Positions 9,334 through 19,918 are shown, counted from the stretch's first letter. The stretch is 64,000 nucleotides of DNA from Leptospiraceae bacterium (GCA_022402465.1 JAKRSH010000027.1:114949-178948); one strand, 5' to 3'. Notes: generated by a model not told the origin, from the letters alone. Numbers and translations: made by a program.

Positions 9334-12198
9334 TTATAGTTTTTTGATCCATTTTAAAATTTTTGAATTAAGAATATCTATTTGTATTGGTTTTGATAAA
9401 AAATCATTCATTCCTGCTTTCATACATTTTTCCTCTTCACCTTGGGTGGTTCCTGCAGTAAGTGCAATGATAATACAATTATTTTTATTGGTCTTACGAA
9501 TGCTAATTGTTGCATCTAGACCATTTAATTCAGGCATCTGAACGTCCATAAGAATTAAATCAGGCAAGAAACTTTCATATTTCTGAATTGCTTCAATTCC
9601 ATTCGTTGCAACTTCAATGATAGCATTAGGAAGTATCCTTTTAACCAAAGATTTAGATAATAACAAATTGACTGGATTATCTTCTGCAATTAAAACTTTG
9701 GTTAAATCAAGAATAATTGACTTTTCTTTGTTTATATTCTTCATTTTTTTATTTGAAATATTAGAAGATATATCATCCAAGATGTTGGTGATAAATGATT
9801 CCGTTAATGGTTTGGTTAATGTAACAATTTTTTGAGTCGAGGATTCTATTCCAGATAAATCAACTTTATTAAATGAATTGGCAAGTAATATGATAGGTAT
9901 GGATTTCTTGTTTTGATTCATTGAATATAATAAATTAGATAAAAATAATTTATTAATAAAACATACCGATTGATCGATTATTATTAAATCAAAATTTAAG
10001 TCTTCACTTGGATTAATATAATTTATTAATTTAGAATCATCATGTAATACTAGCTCGGATTTGATATTATATAAACTCAATATATTCTTTATATTTTTGC
10101 CAGACTTTTCCAGTCGCTCAATAATTAACACATTATTGATATTATTATAAGACTCTCTTACCTTTTCTAGATCTGGGTATTTCTTAGATTCAATAATAAA
10201 AGAAAATTTACTACCCTTCCCCAAATTACTTTGGATCAACAATTTAGAATTCATTAAATTTAATAGATTGTTTGAAATACTTAAGCCTAAGCCACTTCCT
10301 CCATATTTCCTTGAAGTTGTTGAATCAGCCTGTGAGAAAACTTCTAAAATCTTTGTTTGGTCCTTTTCTGAGATTCCTATCCCAGTATCCCTAACAGAAA
10401 ACTCAATTTGAATTAAATTATCTTCTTGAACATCTTTTAAAATTTTAGATGAAATCTCCACTTCACCTTTATCAGTAAACTTTATTGCATTACTCAATAA
10501 GTTTACTAAAATTTGTCTTAAGCGTATTGGATCAACTTCTATGGTATGAAAATTTTCATAATCAATATCAACTAATAAATCCAATCCTTTTTCTATAGCC
10601 TTGTATTTAACTAAATCAATAGATTGCTCAATAATATCTACTCGGTTTACAATTTCTGGACTTAACTCCATCTTTCCTGCTTCAATTTTGGAAAAATCTA
10701 AAATATCATTTATAAGATCTAATAATGAATGTGCGGATTGATTTACAATATTCATGTATCGTCTTTGGTTAGAATCTAGTTTTGAATTCATAAGCATTTC
10801 ACTGAATCCGATAACTCCATTCAAAGGTGTTCTTATTTCATGACTCATATTCGCTAAGAATTCTGATTTAGCCTTAGAAGCTGCTTCTGCAATTTCCTTC
10901 AGATGAACTAATTCATACTCAATTTCTTTTTTTTCTGTTATATCTTTCAAAATTCCAGTAATGTAAACTGGCTTGTCTTCTTTATTTTTTATAATCTTGG
11001 TGGTATTTTCAACCCATCTATGAGAACCATCTGGTCGAACAATTCTATAACTTGCTGCCGCAAATTGAGAATAAATTAGTTGCTTTTCAAATTCTTCAAT
11101 ATTTGCCATGTCATCTGGATGAATGACTTTCTTCCAAATATTTATGTTATTGTAGTATTCAATCACACTTCGTCCGTAAATTTTTTCAAAAGACTTTGAA
11201 GTATAAAGCGGCTTATAATCCGGTAAACTTACAGCCCAGACTACTTCTTCCAAAGAATCTAAGATAATGGATAATTGTTCTTCCTTTTTCTTTATTATCT
11301 CTCGATTCTTGAATTCAATTGTAATATCTTGGATAGATCCATACAAACGAATACAGATTCCATCTTCGAAATCAGGAAACCCCTTTGTTCGTATCCACCT
11401 AGTATTTCCTTCTGCTGTTTTTATTTTAGCAACACTATCCCAGTTAGAACCAGACTCTATAGCTGAATGAAAAAGTGTCTCTAATTCATTCCGTATTTGA
11501 TCAGAATCATAAAATTGAAATGCTTCCGTCTTATTAGGTTTATAATTATAGGGAACCTCATAGATATCTTTAGTTACAGCACTCCAATATAAAGAATCTT
11601 CTTTGGGATCGTATTCCCAACCTCCAACCTGAGCAATTAAATTGGTTTCTTCTAAAATTTCTGACTTTCTTTTTAAGAAATAATTTTCATTAGCAAGCAA
11701 TAGAGTATTTCGTCTAGCTTTCATTAAATTAACTACCTGATTAGATAGATATTTTAATGCTAACTTCTGATCTTCTGATAAATTTTTAGGATGATTATCG
11801 ATCACACAAAGTGTTCCCAATACGCATCCTGATTCATCTAGCAATGGAGAGCCTGCATAAAAAATAACTTTAGGATCTCCGGTAACCAAAGGATTGTCAA
11901 AAAAGCGAGAATCATTTCTAGAATCAGAAATAATAAAAAGGTCTTCGGAGCTATTGATAGCATGTCCACAGAAAGAAATTTCTCTAGATGTTTCTGTCAC
12001 ATCAAGACCAATTTTGGATTTGAACCATTGTCGCTCTGAATCTATCAAACTAATTAAGGCTATTGGAACTTTGCAAATAATGGAAGCTAATTTTGTAATT
12101 TCATCAAATTCCTTTTCAACATGGCTGTCTAAAATCATATAGCTTTTAAGGGCTTCGATTCTCTCCTTCTCATTGATTGGGATATCTGGTTTTTCCAT
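9334..12198 (-). CDS. Hybrid sensor histidine kinase (GAF-PAS-PAS-HisKA-HATPase-degenerate REC-REC)
   Basis: FLANMSHEIRTPLNGVIGF H-box; NLLSNAIKFTDKGEV; DTGIGIS; GGSGLGLSIS; C-terminal VLIAEDNPVN...DLILMDVQMPELNG...LSKPI. Confidence 0.92.
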   Translation of the reverse strand: MEKPDIPINEKERIEALKSYMILDSHVEKEFDEITKLASIICKVPIALISLIDSERQWFKSKIGLDVTETSREISFCGHAINSSEDLFIISDSRNDSRFFDNPLVTGDPKVIFYAGSPLLDESGCVLGTLCVIDNHPKNLSEDQKLALKYLSNQVVNLMKARRNTLLLANENYFLKRKSEILEETNLIAQVGGWEYDPKEDSLYWSAVTKDIYEVPYNYKPNKTEAFQFYDSDQIRNELETLFHSAIESGSNWDSVAKIKTAEGNTRWIRTKGFPDFEDGICIRLYGSIQDITIEFKNREIIKKKEEQLSIILDSLEEVVWAVSLPDYKPLYTSKSFEKIYGRSVIEYYNNINIWKKVIHPDDMANIEEFEKQLIYSQFAAASYRIVRPDGSHRWVENTTKIIKNKEDKPVYITGILKDITEKKEIEYELVHLKEIAEAASKAKSEFLANMSHEIRTPLNGVIGFSEMLMNSKLDSNQRRYMNIVNQSAHSLLDLINDILDFSKIEAGKMELSPEIVNRVDIIEQSIDLVKYKAIEKGLDLLVDIDYENFHTIEVDPIRLRQILVNLLSNAIKFTDKGEVEISSKILKDVQEDNLIQIEFSVRDTGIGISEKDQTKILEVFSQADSTTSRKYGGSGLGLSISNNLLNLMNSKLLIQSNLGKGSKFSFIIESKKYPDLEKVRESYNNINNVLIIERLEKSGKNIKNILSLYNIKSELVLHDDSKLINYINPSEDLNFDLIIIDQSVCFINKLFLSNLLYSMNQNKKSIPIILLANSFNKVDLSGIESSTQKIVTLTKPLTESFITNILDDISSNISNKKMKNINKEKSIILDLTKVLIAEDNPVNLLLSKSLVKRILPNAIIEVATNGIEAIQKYESFLPDLILMDVQMPELNGLDATISIRKTNKNNCIIIALTAGTTQGEEEKCMKAGMNDFLSKPIQIDILNSKILKWIKKL

Positions 12199-12479
12199 TT
12201 TATTTCTATTTCAATTTGACGAAAGTTCTACTATAATATGCAATGAAAATGAGCATCTTGGAAATCATTAAATTGAAGCTAAGCAGATTTCATAGGTTTT
12301 TTACAGTCTACCTAAAAAATATTCATTAGGATACAAGAGTCAATAATTTTAAAAAATAATTCTATGATAATTTGAAGGATTTAATTTTAAGATTTAAAGT
12401 GAATTTTACAATATATTAATAAACGATATTTAAAGCTAAATTAGATGAATTTTAACATAAGAAAAAAGAGGATATAAAC

Positions 12480-13499
12480 TTGAAAGAACTTGCTATCATT
12501 GGCGCTGGAGGTTATACAGGAAGAGAACTCATTCGATTATTGAATAATCACTCAGAGTTTCAATTATTACATATTACAAGCAACCAACTCGTAGGAAAAT
12601 CTTATCAGGAATCCTTTCCGCAAGACAAATATAGAAATGAAATTTATTTCCAAAATCATGAGTCTGAGATTCCATCAAATGCTACAGTTGTATTAGCAAC
12701 TCCCAACGAAACATCTATGGAGCTAGTTCCAAGATTACTTGAGAAAGGTCATAGAGTGATAGATCTTTCTGGATCTTATCGTTTGCATGATAGAGACATC
12801 TTTGAGAAAAATTATAAAATAAAACACACTCATTTTGATTATATGAAGAAGGCAGTTTTTGGTCTTCCTGAATTTTATGCATCTCAAATTAGAGATTCAG
12901 AATTTGTATCTAATCCTGGATGCTTTGCAACCTCATCTATCATTCCTATTCGTATCCTTAGATCCATGCAAGATAAATTCAAATCTTCAATAGTCATCGA
13001 CTCCAAAACTGGTGTTAGTGGAGCAGGAGGAAGAACTGAGGAAGTTGGTTTTCTCTTTACAAATACCTATGAAAATTTTAGGTCTTACAAAGTTCTTGGA
13101 CACCAACATGAACCTGAGATTGCTGAATACTCCTTAGATCCCGACTTACTTGCTTCTGGAAGGTTAGAAATTGTTTTTACTCCTCATCTTTTGCCTGTTT
13201 ATAGAGGAATTTTATCAACAATTTATATACAAACTGATCCAACAACTGCGAGTAAGATTCCAGACCTATTGAAAGCCTTTTGCAAGGAACATGCATTTCT
13301 TAGATACAAAGAAAATCCAGAAGAGATAGAGCTGAAATTTGTTCAAAATACAAATTATCTTGATATTTCAGCTAAGGTTAGAAATGGCACAGTAGTTATA
13401 GTGACTGCCTTAGATAATTTAGTAAAGGGAGCTGCTGGCCAAGCTTTGCAAAACCTAAATATCATGCACAGTCTTCCTGAGACTATGGGTTTGATTTGA
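12480..13499 (+). CDS. argC: N-acetyl-gamma-glutamyl-phosphate reductase (TTG start)
   Basis: GAGGYTGRELIRLLNNH; SNPGCFATSSIIPIRIL active-site Cys; GHQHEPEIAEY. Confidence 0.92.
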   Translation: MKELAIIGAGGYTGRELIRLLNNHSEFQLLHITSNQLVGKSYQESFPQDKYRNEIYFQNHESEIPSNATVVLATPNETSMELVPRLLEKGHRVIDLSGSYRLHDRDIFEKNYKIKHTHFDYMKKAVFGLPEFYASQIRDSEFVSNPGCFATSSIIPIRILRSMQDKFKSSIVIDSKTGVSGAGGRTEEVGFLFTNTYENFRSYKVLGHQHEPEIAEYSLDPDLLASGRLEIVFTPHLLPVYRGILSTIYIQTDPTTASKIPDLLKAFCKEHAFLRYKENPEEIELKFVQNTNYLDISAKVRNGTVVIVTALDNLVKGAAGQALQNLNIMHSLPETMGLI

Positions 13500-14119
13500 T
13501 ACAAGAATCTTTGCTAGATAAAGTTCTATTCTGTTCGGCTATTGAGGAAGAGCTTTTGGGGCTAGAACATTCCATCAAACACAAATTAGCTCTTGGTGTT
13601 GGAAATATGGAAGCTATGATGAATTGCTTTTTGTACCTTAACGAGAACAAAGAAATTAATGAAATCATATTTATTGGCTCGGCAGGAACATATGATACAA
13701 AGCTATGTCCCTTATTTTCGATTGTAAAAGGAAAAGATTATTACTACAGAGAACTTGCCGCGTGGAAATTAGAAGCTAATTCGCCGAAGTTATTGGAAGT
13801 ATTCATCCCGCAAACTGAAGTAAGCAAGAACAAATCCATTTTTTCTAGATGGAATTTAGATACATTTTCCGTGAACTGCCCACATTCTATATCATTGATT
13901 CCCATCTCTGACTTACCTGTATGGGAGCATGGTCCCATTTTAGAGAACATGGAAGCTTTTGGACTTGCAAAACTTGCTTCTAAGTTAGGATTCAATTTTA
14001 CCTCAGTTTTTGGAATTACAAATGAAGTTGGGAGAAATGGTAGTAATGATTGGTTAAAAAATTATAAACTAGTATCTAAAAATCTCATTCAAGAGATAAA
14101 TATTTTTTTACAATCCTAA
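13496..14119 (+). CDS. Nucleoside phosphorylase/nucleosidase superfamily protein (divergent)
   Basis: IIFIGSAGTYD and LENMEAFGLAKLASKLGF (E-MEA-type motif); overlaps the argC stop. Confidence 0.5.
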   Translation: MIQESLLDKVLFCSAIEEELLGLEHSIKHKLALGVGNMEAMMNCFLYLNENKEINEIIFIGSAGTYDTKLCPLFSIVKGKDYYYRELAAWKLEANSPKLLEVFIPQTEVSKNKSIFSRWNLDTFSVNCPHSISLIPISDLPVWEHGPILENMEAFGLAKLASKLGFNFTSVFGITNEVGRNGSNDWLKNYKLVSKNLIQEINIFLQS

Positions 14120-14149
14120 AACCAAATATACTCATTCCATTTAAATTCG

Positions 14150-14167
14150 ATCTTAAAAATTTAAGAT
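14150..14167. terminator. Short hairpin between convergent genes
   Basis: ATCTTAAA-AA-TTTAAGAT between ORFs ending at 14119 (+) and 14167 (-). Confidence 0.4.
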
Positions 14168-14529
14168 TACTTTTCATCCGCTTCTATGATCCAGATTCGA
14201 TTCTTCCAGGGATCCAACCATGAATGATATCTATTCTTGGAATCTCTGTATTCTAAGGTAAAATGTTTCATCCATAAAAGATTCCTATTTGAATCTAAAT
14301 TTAGAAACTGATTCCAATCATGTATTTTTAAACTGAGAGTGCCAGGATAAGTAGGACAATGCGAATTTGCTTTGTCAAAATATAAAATAAAATTAGAAGA
14401 ATCAATTAATTCTAATTCTGCATGATTTTCTGTATTTGTGATTATTTTCCAATGAAAGATCTTATTATAAAGTGCTACTGCTTCAGGTGGGTGAGAAGAA
14501 TGAAAATTGCAACCTGAAACAGTGAGCAT
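14167..14529 (-). CDS. VOC/glyoxalase-like fold protein, 120 aa
   Basis: PEAVALYNKIFHWKI resembles the VOC-family N-terminal strand/helix. Confidence 0.4.
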   Translation of the reverse strand: MLTVSGCNFHSSHPPEAVALYNKIFHWKIITNTENHAELELIDSSNFILYFDKANSHCPTYPGTLSLKIHDWNQFLNLDSNRNLLWMKHFTLEYRDSKNRYHSWLDPWKNRIWIIEADEK

Positions 14530-14537
14530 AATTTTAA

Positions 14538-15092
14538 TTAATTTTGATGAACAGGAATATTGATATTACCAGAGTAGACTCTTTGGATTTCACCATCGTT
14601 AATTTCGACTTCAATGGCTTGGATTTGATTATCCACAAGTGTAAATAATTTACCAGGTTGATCTTTATAAGCAATGATTTCTCTAGTTTCCTTACCATCA
14701 AAACTTTTGAATCTAAGTTCATTCCCATCCTTAGACTTTGAAATCGTAGAGACTTCTCCTCTTCCACCTTTAAAGGTAATTACTTTGCCAGCAGATATGG
14801 ATTTGTCAGATTTATGATCTTCATTTGAACCTATTACATTTTGGTCCGTCCAAAATTCGATTAAATTGAAAACAAATAAGTCCAAGATAAAACCAATACC
14901 TGCTACCCAAAAAATAAATCCCGCCCACATAACGACAGTTTTAACAAATTTAACAACTAGCTTATCACCGCCAGATAGATTTAACTCGTCAACAAATACA
15001 TAAAGTTTCTTGGTTATGGCAAATTTACCAAAGCAGTTGATTTGGATAAAAGAAAGTAGAATCACAAGTGTTGTAATTATTTTTTTATTCAT
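14538..15092 (-). CDS. DUF3332-like membrane lipoprotein
   Basis: Signal with INC lipobox-like site, FGKFAITKKLYVFVDELN, two TM-like segments. Confidence 0.6.
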   Translation of the reverse strand: MNKKIITTLVILLSFIQINCFGKFAITKKLYVFVDELNLSGGDKLVVKFVKTVVMWAGFIFWVAGIGFILDLFVFNLIEFWTDQNVIGSNEDHKSDKSISAGKVITFKGGRGEVSTISKSKDGNELRFKSFDGKETREIIAYKDQPGKLFTLVDNQIQAIEVEINDGEIQRVYSGNINIPVHQN

Positions 15093-15185
15093 AAAGTCCT
15101 CTAATTAAGGAATCGTCCATTCTCTAATTTTCCTTGATCTTTTCCCTTGACCGTAAATCAGGTTCAGGGAAGCTATGATAAGCCT

Positions 15186-16688
15186 ATGAATCAAGATTAC
15201 GTTAAAATATTTGATACAACTCTTCGTGATGGAGAGCAGTGCCCTGGTGCAGCTATGAGTGAAGATGAGAAATTGGAAATTGCCCACCACCTTTCTAAAA
15301 TGAAAGTGGATGTGATAGAAGCAGGTTTTCCCATTTCTTCGCCTGTTCAATTCCAAGCTGTTCAACGAATAGCTAGGGAAGTTCAAGGACCTATTATCGC
15401 AGGTCTGGCTAGAGCCATGAAGGCTGACATCGAGTCCGCATCAATGGCTATAGCTCCTGCCACTCGTAAGAGAATCCACACCTTTATTGCATCCTCGCCC
15501 ATTCATATGAAACATAAATTAGGTAAAAATCCCTCAGAAGTCTTGGCTATGGCTAGAGAAGCTGTCAAAATTTCTCGCAATCTTGTTGAGGATGTTGAAT
15601 TCAGCGCTGAGGATGGAACTAGATCTGAATGGGAATTCCTCAGAGAACTTGTGGAAGCAGTAATCGAAGAAGGTGCAAGTACAATAAATATTCCAGACAC
15701 AGTTGGCTACACCACACCAGAAGAATATGGAAAACTCTTTGCCTTCTTAAAAAGCAAGGTAAAAGGTGCAGAGAAGGTGATCTTCAGTGCACACTGTCAC
15801 AATGACTTGGGTCTAGCTGTAGCAAATTCACTTGCCGCTGTACTTAACGGAGCTAGACAGATAGAATGTACTATCAATGGTATAGGCGAGAGAGCTGGCA
15901 ATACCGCTATGGAAGAAATAGCTATGGCTATGCGAACTAGGAAAGATTTTTTCGGAATAGAAACAAATCTTGAGACGACTCACATTGCAAGAGCATCCTA
16001 CTTAGTAAAAAATATTACAGGTATGGTCGTGCAACCTAACAAAGCCATTGTGGGTGCTAATGCATTTGCTCATGAATCTGGGATACACCAAGATGGAGTA
16101 ATTAAAAACAGAGAGACCTATGAAATTATGAAGCCGGAATCAATTGGACTTAAATCCAATCGAATGGTTTTGGGTAGGCACTCAGGAAGAGCAGGATTCA
16201 AAGATAGGATTATTAAACTAGGTTTTGTTCCCAAAGATGATGAATTAGAATCGGCATATAACAGATTTTTAGAAATTGCTGATCGTAAGAAAGAAATTTT
16301 TGACGAAGATTTAACTGCCCTCTTTACAGAAGAGTCTCGTAAGTCCGACCAAGATATCTACCAACTTACGCGTTTTGAAATCTCCACTGGAACCGAGAAG
16401 CCACCCTCAGCTTCCATAGAAATTAAAATCAAAGACAAAATAAAAACTGAAACATCAAAAGGAGACGGCCCTGTAGACTCTATGTTTAAGGCGATTGATC
16501 AAGCAACAGGCATTCATCCTTTGCTTTTGAGACTCTTGATCTCTCCTGTTACAGAAGGTGCAGATGCTATGGCAGAAGCAAGCGTCACATTAGAGTTAGA
16601 TGACAAGCGAGTTGTAGGTAAAGCTAGCTCCACAGATATTATGGAAGCCTGTGCTGTATCTTACATAGATGCACTGAATCGTCTGTAA
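15186..16688 (+). CDS. leuA: 2-isopropylmalate synthase
   Basis: FDTTLRDGEQCPGAAMS; HCHNDLGLAVANSLAA; GIGERAGNTAMEE; regulatory C-terminal domain. ATG at 15186 preferred over the ORF-track start at 15147. Confidence 0.95.
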   Translation: MNQDYVKIFDTTLRDGEQCPGAAMSEDEKLEIAHHLSKMKVDVIEAGFPISSPVQFQAVQRIAREVQGPIIAGLARAMKADIESASMAIAPATRKRIHTFIASSPIHMKHKLGKNPSEVLAMAREAVKISRNLVEDVEFSAEDGTRSEWEFLRELVEAVIEEGASTINIPDTVGYTTPEEYGKLFAFLKSKVKGAEKVIFSAHCHNDLGLAVANSLAAVLNGARQIECTINGIGERAGNTAMEEIAMAMRTRKDFFGIETNLETTHIARASYLVKNITGMVVQPNKAIVGANAFAHESGIHQDGVIKNRETYEIMKPESIGLKSNRMVLGRHSGRAGFKDRIIKLGFVPKDDELESAYNRFLEIADRKKEIFDEDLTALFTEESRKSDQDIYQLTRFEISTGTEKPPSASIEIKIKDKIKTETSKGDGPVDSMFKAIDQATGIHPLLLRLLISPVTEGADAMAEASVTLELDDKRVVGKASSTDIMEACAVSYIDALNRL

Positions 16689-16700
16689 ATATAAAACCTT

Positions 16701-17774
16701 ATGAAAGAATTTCGTAAAGAACTTTTAGATCTCGTCCCCTACACACCTGGAGAACAACCAAGTTCAAAATCGAAGATCATTAAGCTAAACACAAATGAAA
16801 ATCCTTATGCTCCTTCTCCCAAATGTTCAATAGCCTTGAAAGAAATAATGGACTTAGGTCTTTTACGAAAATATCCTAATCCAAGTTCTGACTCTCTTCG
16901 TGATTCTATAGCTCAAGTCTACGGGATATCCAAAGAAAATATTCTAGTTACAAATGGTTCGGATGAAGCAATACGTCTATTGTTTCTAGGTGTGCTGGGG
17001 AATCAATCTACTATAGCTAGTCCTGATCCTACCTATAGTGCCTACCCTGTCTTTGCTGATACTATCATGGTAGACTATTGCTTTATTAAAGTTCCTTTAC
17101 TTGAGAATTTTCATTTTGATTGGCAATCCCTTCTAGAGACTCAGGCAGATTTAGTTGCTTTTGCAAACCCTAATGCCCCAACAAGCTTACTTGAGCCTAA
17201 AGAACAAGTCTTGGATTTCGTAAATAAATTTCCAGGCTTTGTTCTTTGCGACGAAGCGTACATAGACTTTGCGAAAGCAAATTCCTCTTGTATACAAGAA
17301 GCCTGCTCTTCTGATAATCTTTTTGTCTCAAGAACCTTTTCTAAGTCCTATTCTTTAGCTGGACTTAGAGTTGGATTCCTTGTTGGATCTACAAAGAATA
17401 TAGCCATATTACATAAGTTAAAAGATTCATATAATGTAGGAATGCTAGACCAGGCGATAGCCCAAGCAGCTATCTCTGACCAAGATTATTTCAAAGAGAT
17501 CACATCTAAAATTCTCGCAACACGTTCGAGTTTATCTTCATCCTTGGTTGATTTAGGATGTGATGTAGTCACTAGCTCCACCAATTTTTTATTTGTAAAG
17601 CCACCGAAAGGGCATAAGGCAAAAGACTGGTTTGAGAAACTTAAGAATCAAGCTATATATATTCGCTATTTTTCAAGTGGAGTGAGTTCGGATTTTATTC
17701 GAATCACAATAGGTACAGATGAGGAATCTAATCATGTTCTTTCAGCCATTCGAAATTTTCTAGAGAATCCCTAG
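16701..17774 (+). CDS. hisC: Histidinol-phosphate aminotransferase
   Basis: NTNENPYAPSP; VTNGSDEAIRLL; CDEAYIDF; SRTFSKSYSLAGLRVGF. Confidence 0.93.
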   Translation: MKEFRKELLDLVPYTPGEQPSSKSKIIKLNTNENPYAPSPKCSIALKEIMDLGLLRKYPNPSSDSLRDSIAQVYGISKENILVTNGSDEAIRLLFLGVLGNQSTIASPDPTYSAYPVFADTIMVDYCFIKVPLLENFHFDWQSLLETQADLVAFANPNAPTSLLEPKEQVLDFVNKFPGFVLCDEAYIDFAKANSSCIQEACSSDNLFVSRTFSKSYSLAGLRVGFLVGSTKNIAILHKLKDSYNVGMLDQAIAQAAISDQDYFKEITSKILATRSSLSSSLVDLGCDVVTSSTNFLFVKPPKGHKAKDWFEKLKNQAIYIRYFSSGVSSDFIRITIGTDEESNHVLSAIRNFLENP

Positions 17775-17793
17775 TTGGTATTCTGATAAAAAA

Positions 17794-17817
17794 AGAGTTC
17801 TTATTTCTAAGAACTCT
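17794..17817. terminator. Likely bidirectional terminator between hisC and the hsp20 operon
   Basis: Perfect 10-bp stem AGAGTTCTTA-TTTC-TAAGAACTCT between convergent genes, A-tract on one flank. Confidence 0.75.
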
Positions 17818-17872
17818 TGCATTTTGTATATGCTATAGAAAATTGTTTTGATATTTTAGAATATTCTAAACC

Positions 17873-18283
17873 TTAATTGGATCGAATTTCTATTTTCTTC
17901 TTAACAGGCTCTATCTTTAGCATAGTGATTTTTAAAATCCCATTTGAAAGTTCTGCTTTTGTTTGGTCAACATCCACAGATTTCCCAAGTTGAAATTTTC
18001 TTTTATATACATCTACGAAATTTTCAACATGTTCACTTTTAGCTAAGGATTGGTCTTCATTCCTTCGTCTTCCTTCCAAATAGAGAATTCCTTTCTCTAT
18101 AGAAAGATCTATGTCCGACTCTGCAACTCCTGGCATCTCTGCATGAACATAAATTTCTTTTTCTGTTTCAGTAATGTTAACTAAAGGAGTATAAACTCTC
18201 TCCCTTCTTGCATTGTTAGATTGGGCTTTTGTTTCGCTTTGAACTTCGTTATTTGATTTTTTTTCTTCTATTTGCACTGACAT
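17873..18283 (-). CDS. Hsp20/alpha-crystallin small heat-shock protein
   Basis: IYVHAEMPGVAESDIDLSIEKGILYLEGRR; C-terminal GILKITMLK. Confidence 0.92.
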   Translation of the reverse strand: MSVQIEEKKSNNEVQSETKAQSNNARRERVYTPLVNITETEKEIYVHAEMPGVAESDIDLSIEKGILYLEGRRRNEDQSLAKSEHVENFVDVYKRKFQLGKSVDVDQTKAELSNGILKITMLKIEPVKKKIEIRSN

Positions 18284-18294
18284 ATTTTATCTCC

Positions 18295-18744
18295 TTATTT
18301 GCTTTGAATGGACTGAATGCTTATCTTTTTTGGTTTGTCATCCTCTCTTCGTGGAACGAGAATTCCAACAACCCCATCTTTAAAATCAGCCTTGATGTTA
18401 TCTGAATCTATTAGGAAGGGGAATTCCAAACTTCGAGAGAACTCGCCATGAAACATTTCGCGTATATGAACCTGAGTTCCATCCGCCAATTTTTCTTCTT
18501 TGCGATTTCCCTTGATAAACAAAATATTCTCTTTGGAAGTTAAATCAATATCTTCGATTTGAACTCCTGGCAAGAATGCTTGCACATAAGCCTCATTCTC
18601 TTTGGTATACACATTCAATTGGGGAAAATGCGATGTCTGAGCGGTATCTTGCTCTAAAAAGGAGCGAGTTATCGCATCATTCAATCTATCAAAATCTCTC
18701 CAAATATTTTTTGGATGGTTGTTTTCTAAAAATCTGTAAAGCAT
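18295..18744 (-). CDS. Hsp20/alpha-crystallin small heat-shock protein
   Basis: EAYVQAFLPGVQIEDIDLTSKENILFIKGNRKEE; DGVVGILVPRRE. Confidence 0.92.
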   Translation of the reverse strand: MLYRFLENNHPKNIWRDFDRLNDAITRSFLEQDTAQTSHFPQLNVYTKENEAYVQAFLPGVQIEDIDLTSKENILFIKGNRKEEKLADGTQVHIREMFHGEFSRSLEFPFLIDSDNIKADFKDGVVGILVPRREDDKPKKISIQSIQSK

Positions 18745-18788
18745 AGTGTTCTCCTTTTATCACTCTTTCGTTATGACTGCTAATATTT

Positions 18789-18815
18789 TTAGCAATCTAT
18801 TAATTAGAGTGCTAA
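18789..18815 (-). promoter_or_regulatory. CIRCE-like element (HrcA operator) upstream of the hsp20 pair
   Basis: TTAGCAATC-N9-GAGTGCTAA versus consensus TTAGCACTC-N9-GAGTGCTAA: one mismatch, exact spacing, 45 bp upstream of the hsp20 start. Confidence 0.85.
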
Positions 18816-18932
18816 AATAGAAAAATGTTTTTGGCAAGCGATTTTTTTGTTCCATTTTTAAAAAAAATTTTATATTGAGAGGGAACTGTAAAATCACTTT
18901 CCAAGCAAACAGGCAAGTAAAATGTTTCCTCA

Positions 18933-19391
18933 ATGGATATTGAATCTAAGATCAATGCTTTGGGTTGGACTCTTCCCCCTACACCCAAGGCCCTTGCTGC
19001 CTACATCCCTGCTGTAAGATCAGGAAACACTATTTTTACCTCAGGGCAACTTCCCCTTGTGAATGGGAATCTAGGAGTCACTGGAAAAGTGGGGTATGAG
19101 GTTTCCATAGAAGAAGCACAGAACCAAGCTAGGACTTGCATCTTAAATGCACTTGCTTGTATCAAAGGCGAAATAGGGAGTCTCGATAAAATCAAGAGAG
19201 TTTTAAAATTAGGGGTTTTTGTTTCTTCCAATCCACATTTCACGGAACATCACTTAGTTGCAAATGGTGCTTCGGAAACGCTTGAGAAAATTTTTTCGGA
19301 TGCGGGAAGACATGTACGTTTTGCTGTTGGTGTTGCAAGCTTACCCTTGGATGCCTGTGTTGAATTAGAGCTAATGGTTGAATTCGAGTGA
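18933..19391 (+). CDS. RidA/YjgF family protein
   Basis: YIPAVRSGNTIFTSGQLPLVNG; C-terminal LPLDACVELELMVEF. Confidence 0.88.
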   Translation: MDIESKINALGWTLPPTPKALAAYIPAVRSGNTIFTSGQLPLVNGNLGVTGKVGYEVSIEEAQNQARTCILNALACIKGEIGSLDKIKRVLKLGVFVSSNPHFTEHHLVANGASETLEKIFSDAGRHVRFAVGVASLPLDACVELELMVEFE

Positions 19392-19918
19392 GCCCAGTTC
19401 AAGTGTTTGCTGATATTTTCCTGGGCTTTGGAATCATTCTTAGAGGATGGATACACCTCACTAAAATTTTTATAGAAAGAATTCTTCATTTTTTTGAAAC
19501 TAAATCTTTTCCAGAAAAACTTTTCTTCTCTGCCCTAGTCATTCAAGTCCTAAGTTCTGGTCTAGGATGGATACAATACAGAATAACCTTTAACCAAGAA
19601 ATCGAAACAGTCAATATTAGCATAAGATGGAATGTAATCTTCGTTATGGGATCGCTATTGAATTTTTTCTTTACAGGATTTTGGCGAAGTTCTTGGGTTT
19701 GGTTATTTTTTATTTGCAGTCAGTCCATACTTTTGATATCATTTGGACTTGCTACCTTAATTCCTGAGGTAGCCTTTACCGATATTCTCAAGGTTTCAGA
19801 TTACCAATACTCAGTCTTCTTTTATGCATTTGGAACTAGCCTACTACTCGCTTGGGCAATAGGCTTTGCCATTTACAGAGCAGAAGGCATCAAATTAAAA
19901 AAATTGCCTACTCTATAG
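19388..19918 (+). CDS. Hypothetical multi-pass membrane protein
   Basis: Several hydrophobic segments; 4-bp overlap with the ridA-like gene. Confidence 0.6.
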   Translation: MSPVQVFADIFLGFGIILRGWIHLTKIFIERILHFFETKSFPEKLFFSALVIQVLSSGLGWIQYRITFNQEIETVNISIRWNVIFVMGSLLNFFFTGFWRSSWVWLFFICSQSILLISFGLATLIPEVAFTDILKVSDYQYSVFFYAFGTSLLLAWAIGFAIYRAEGIKLKKLPTL

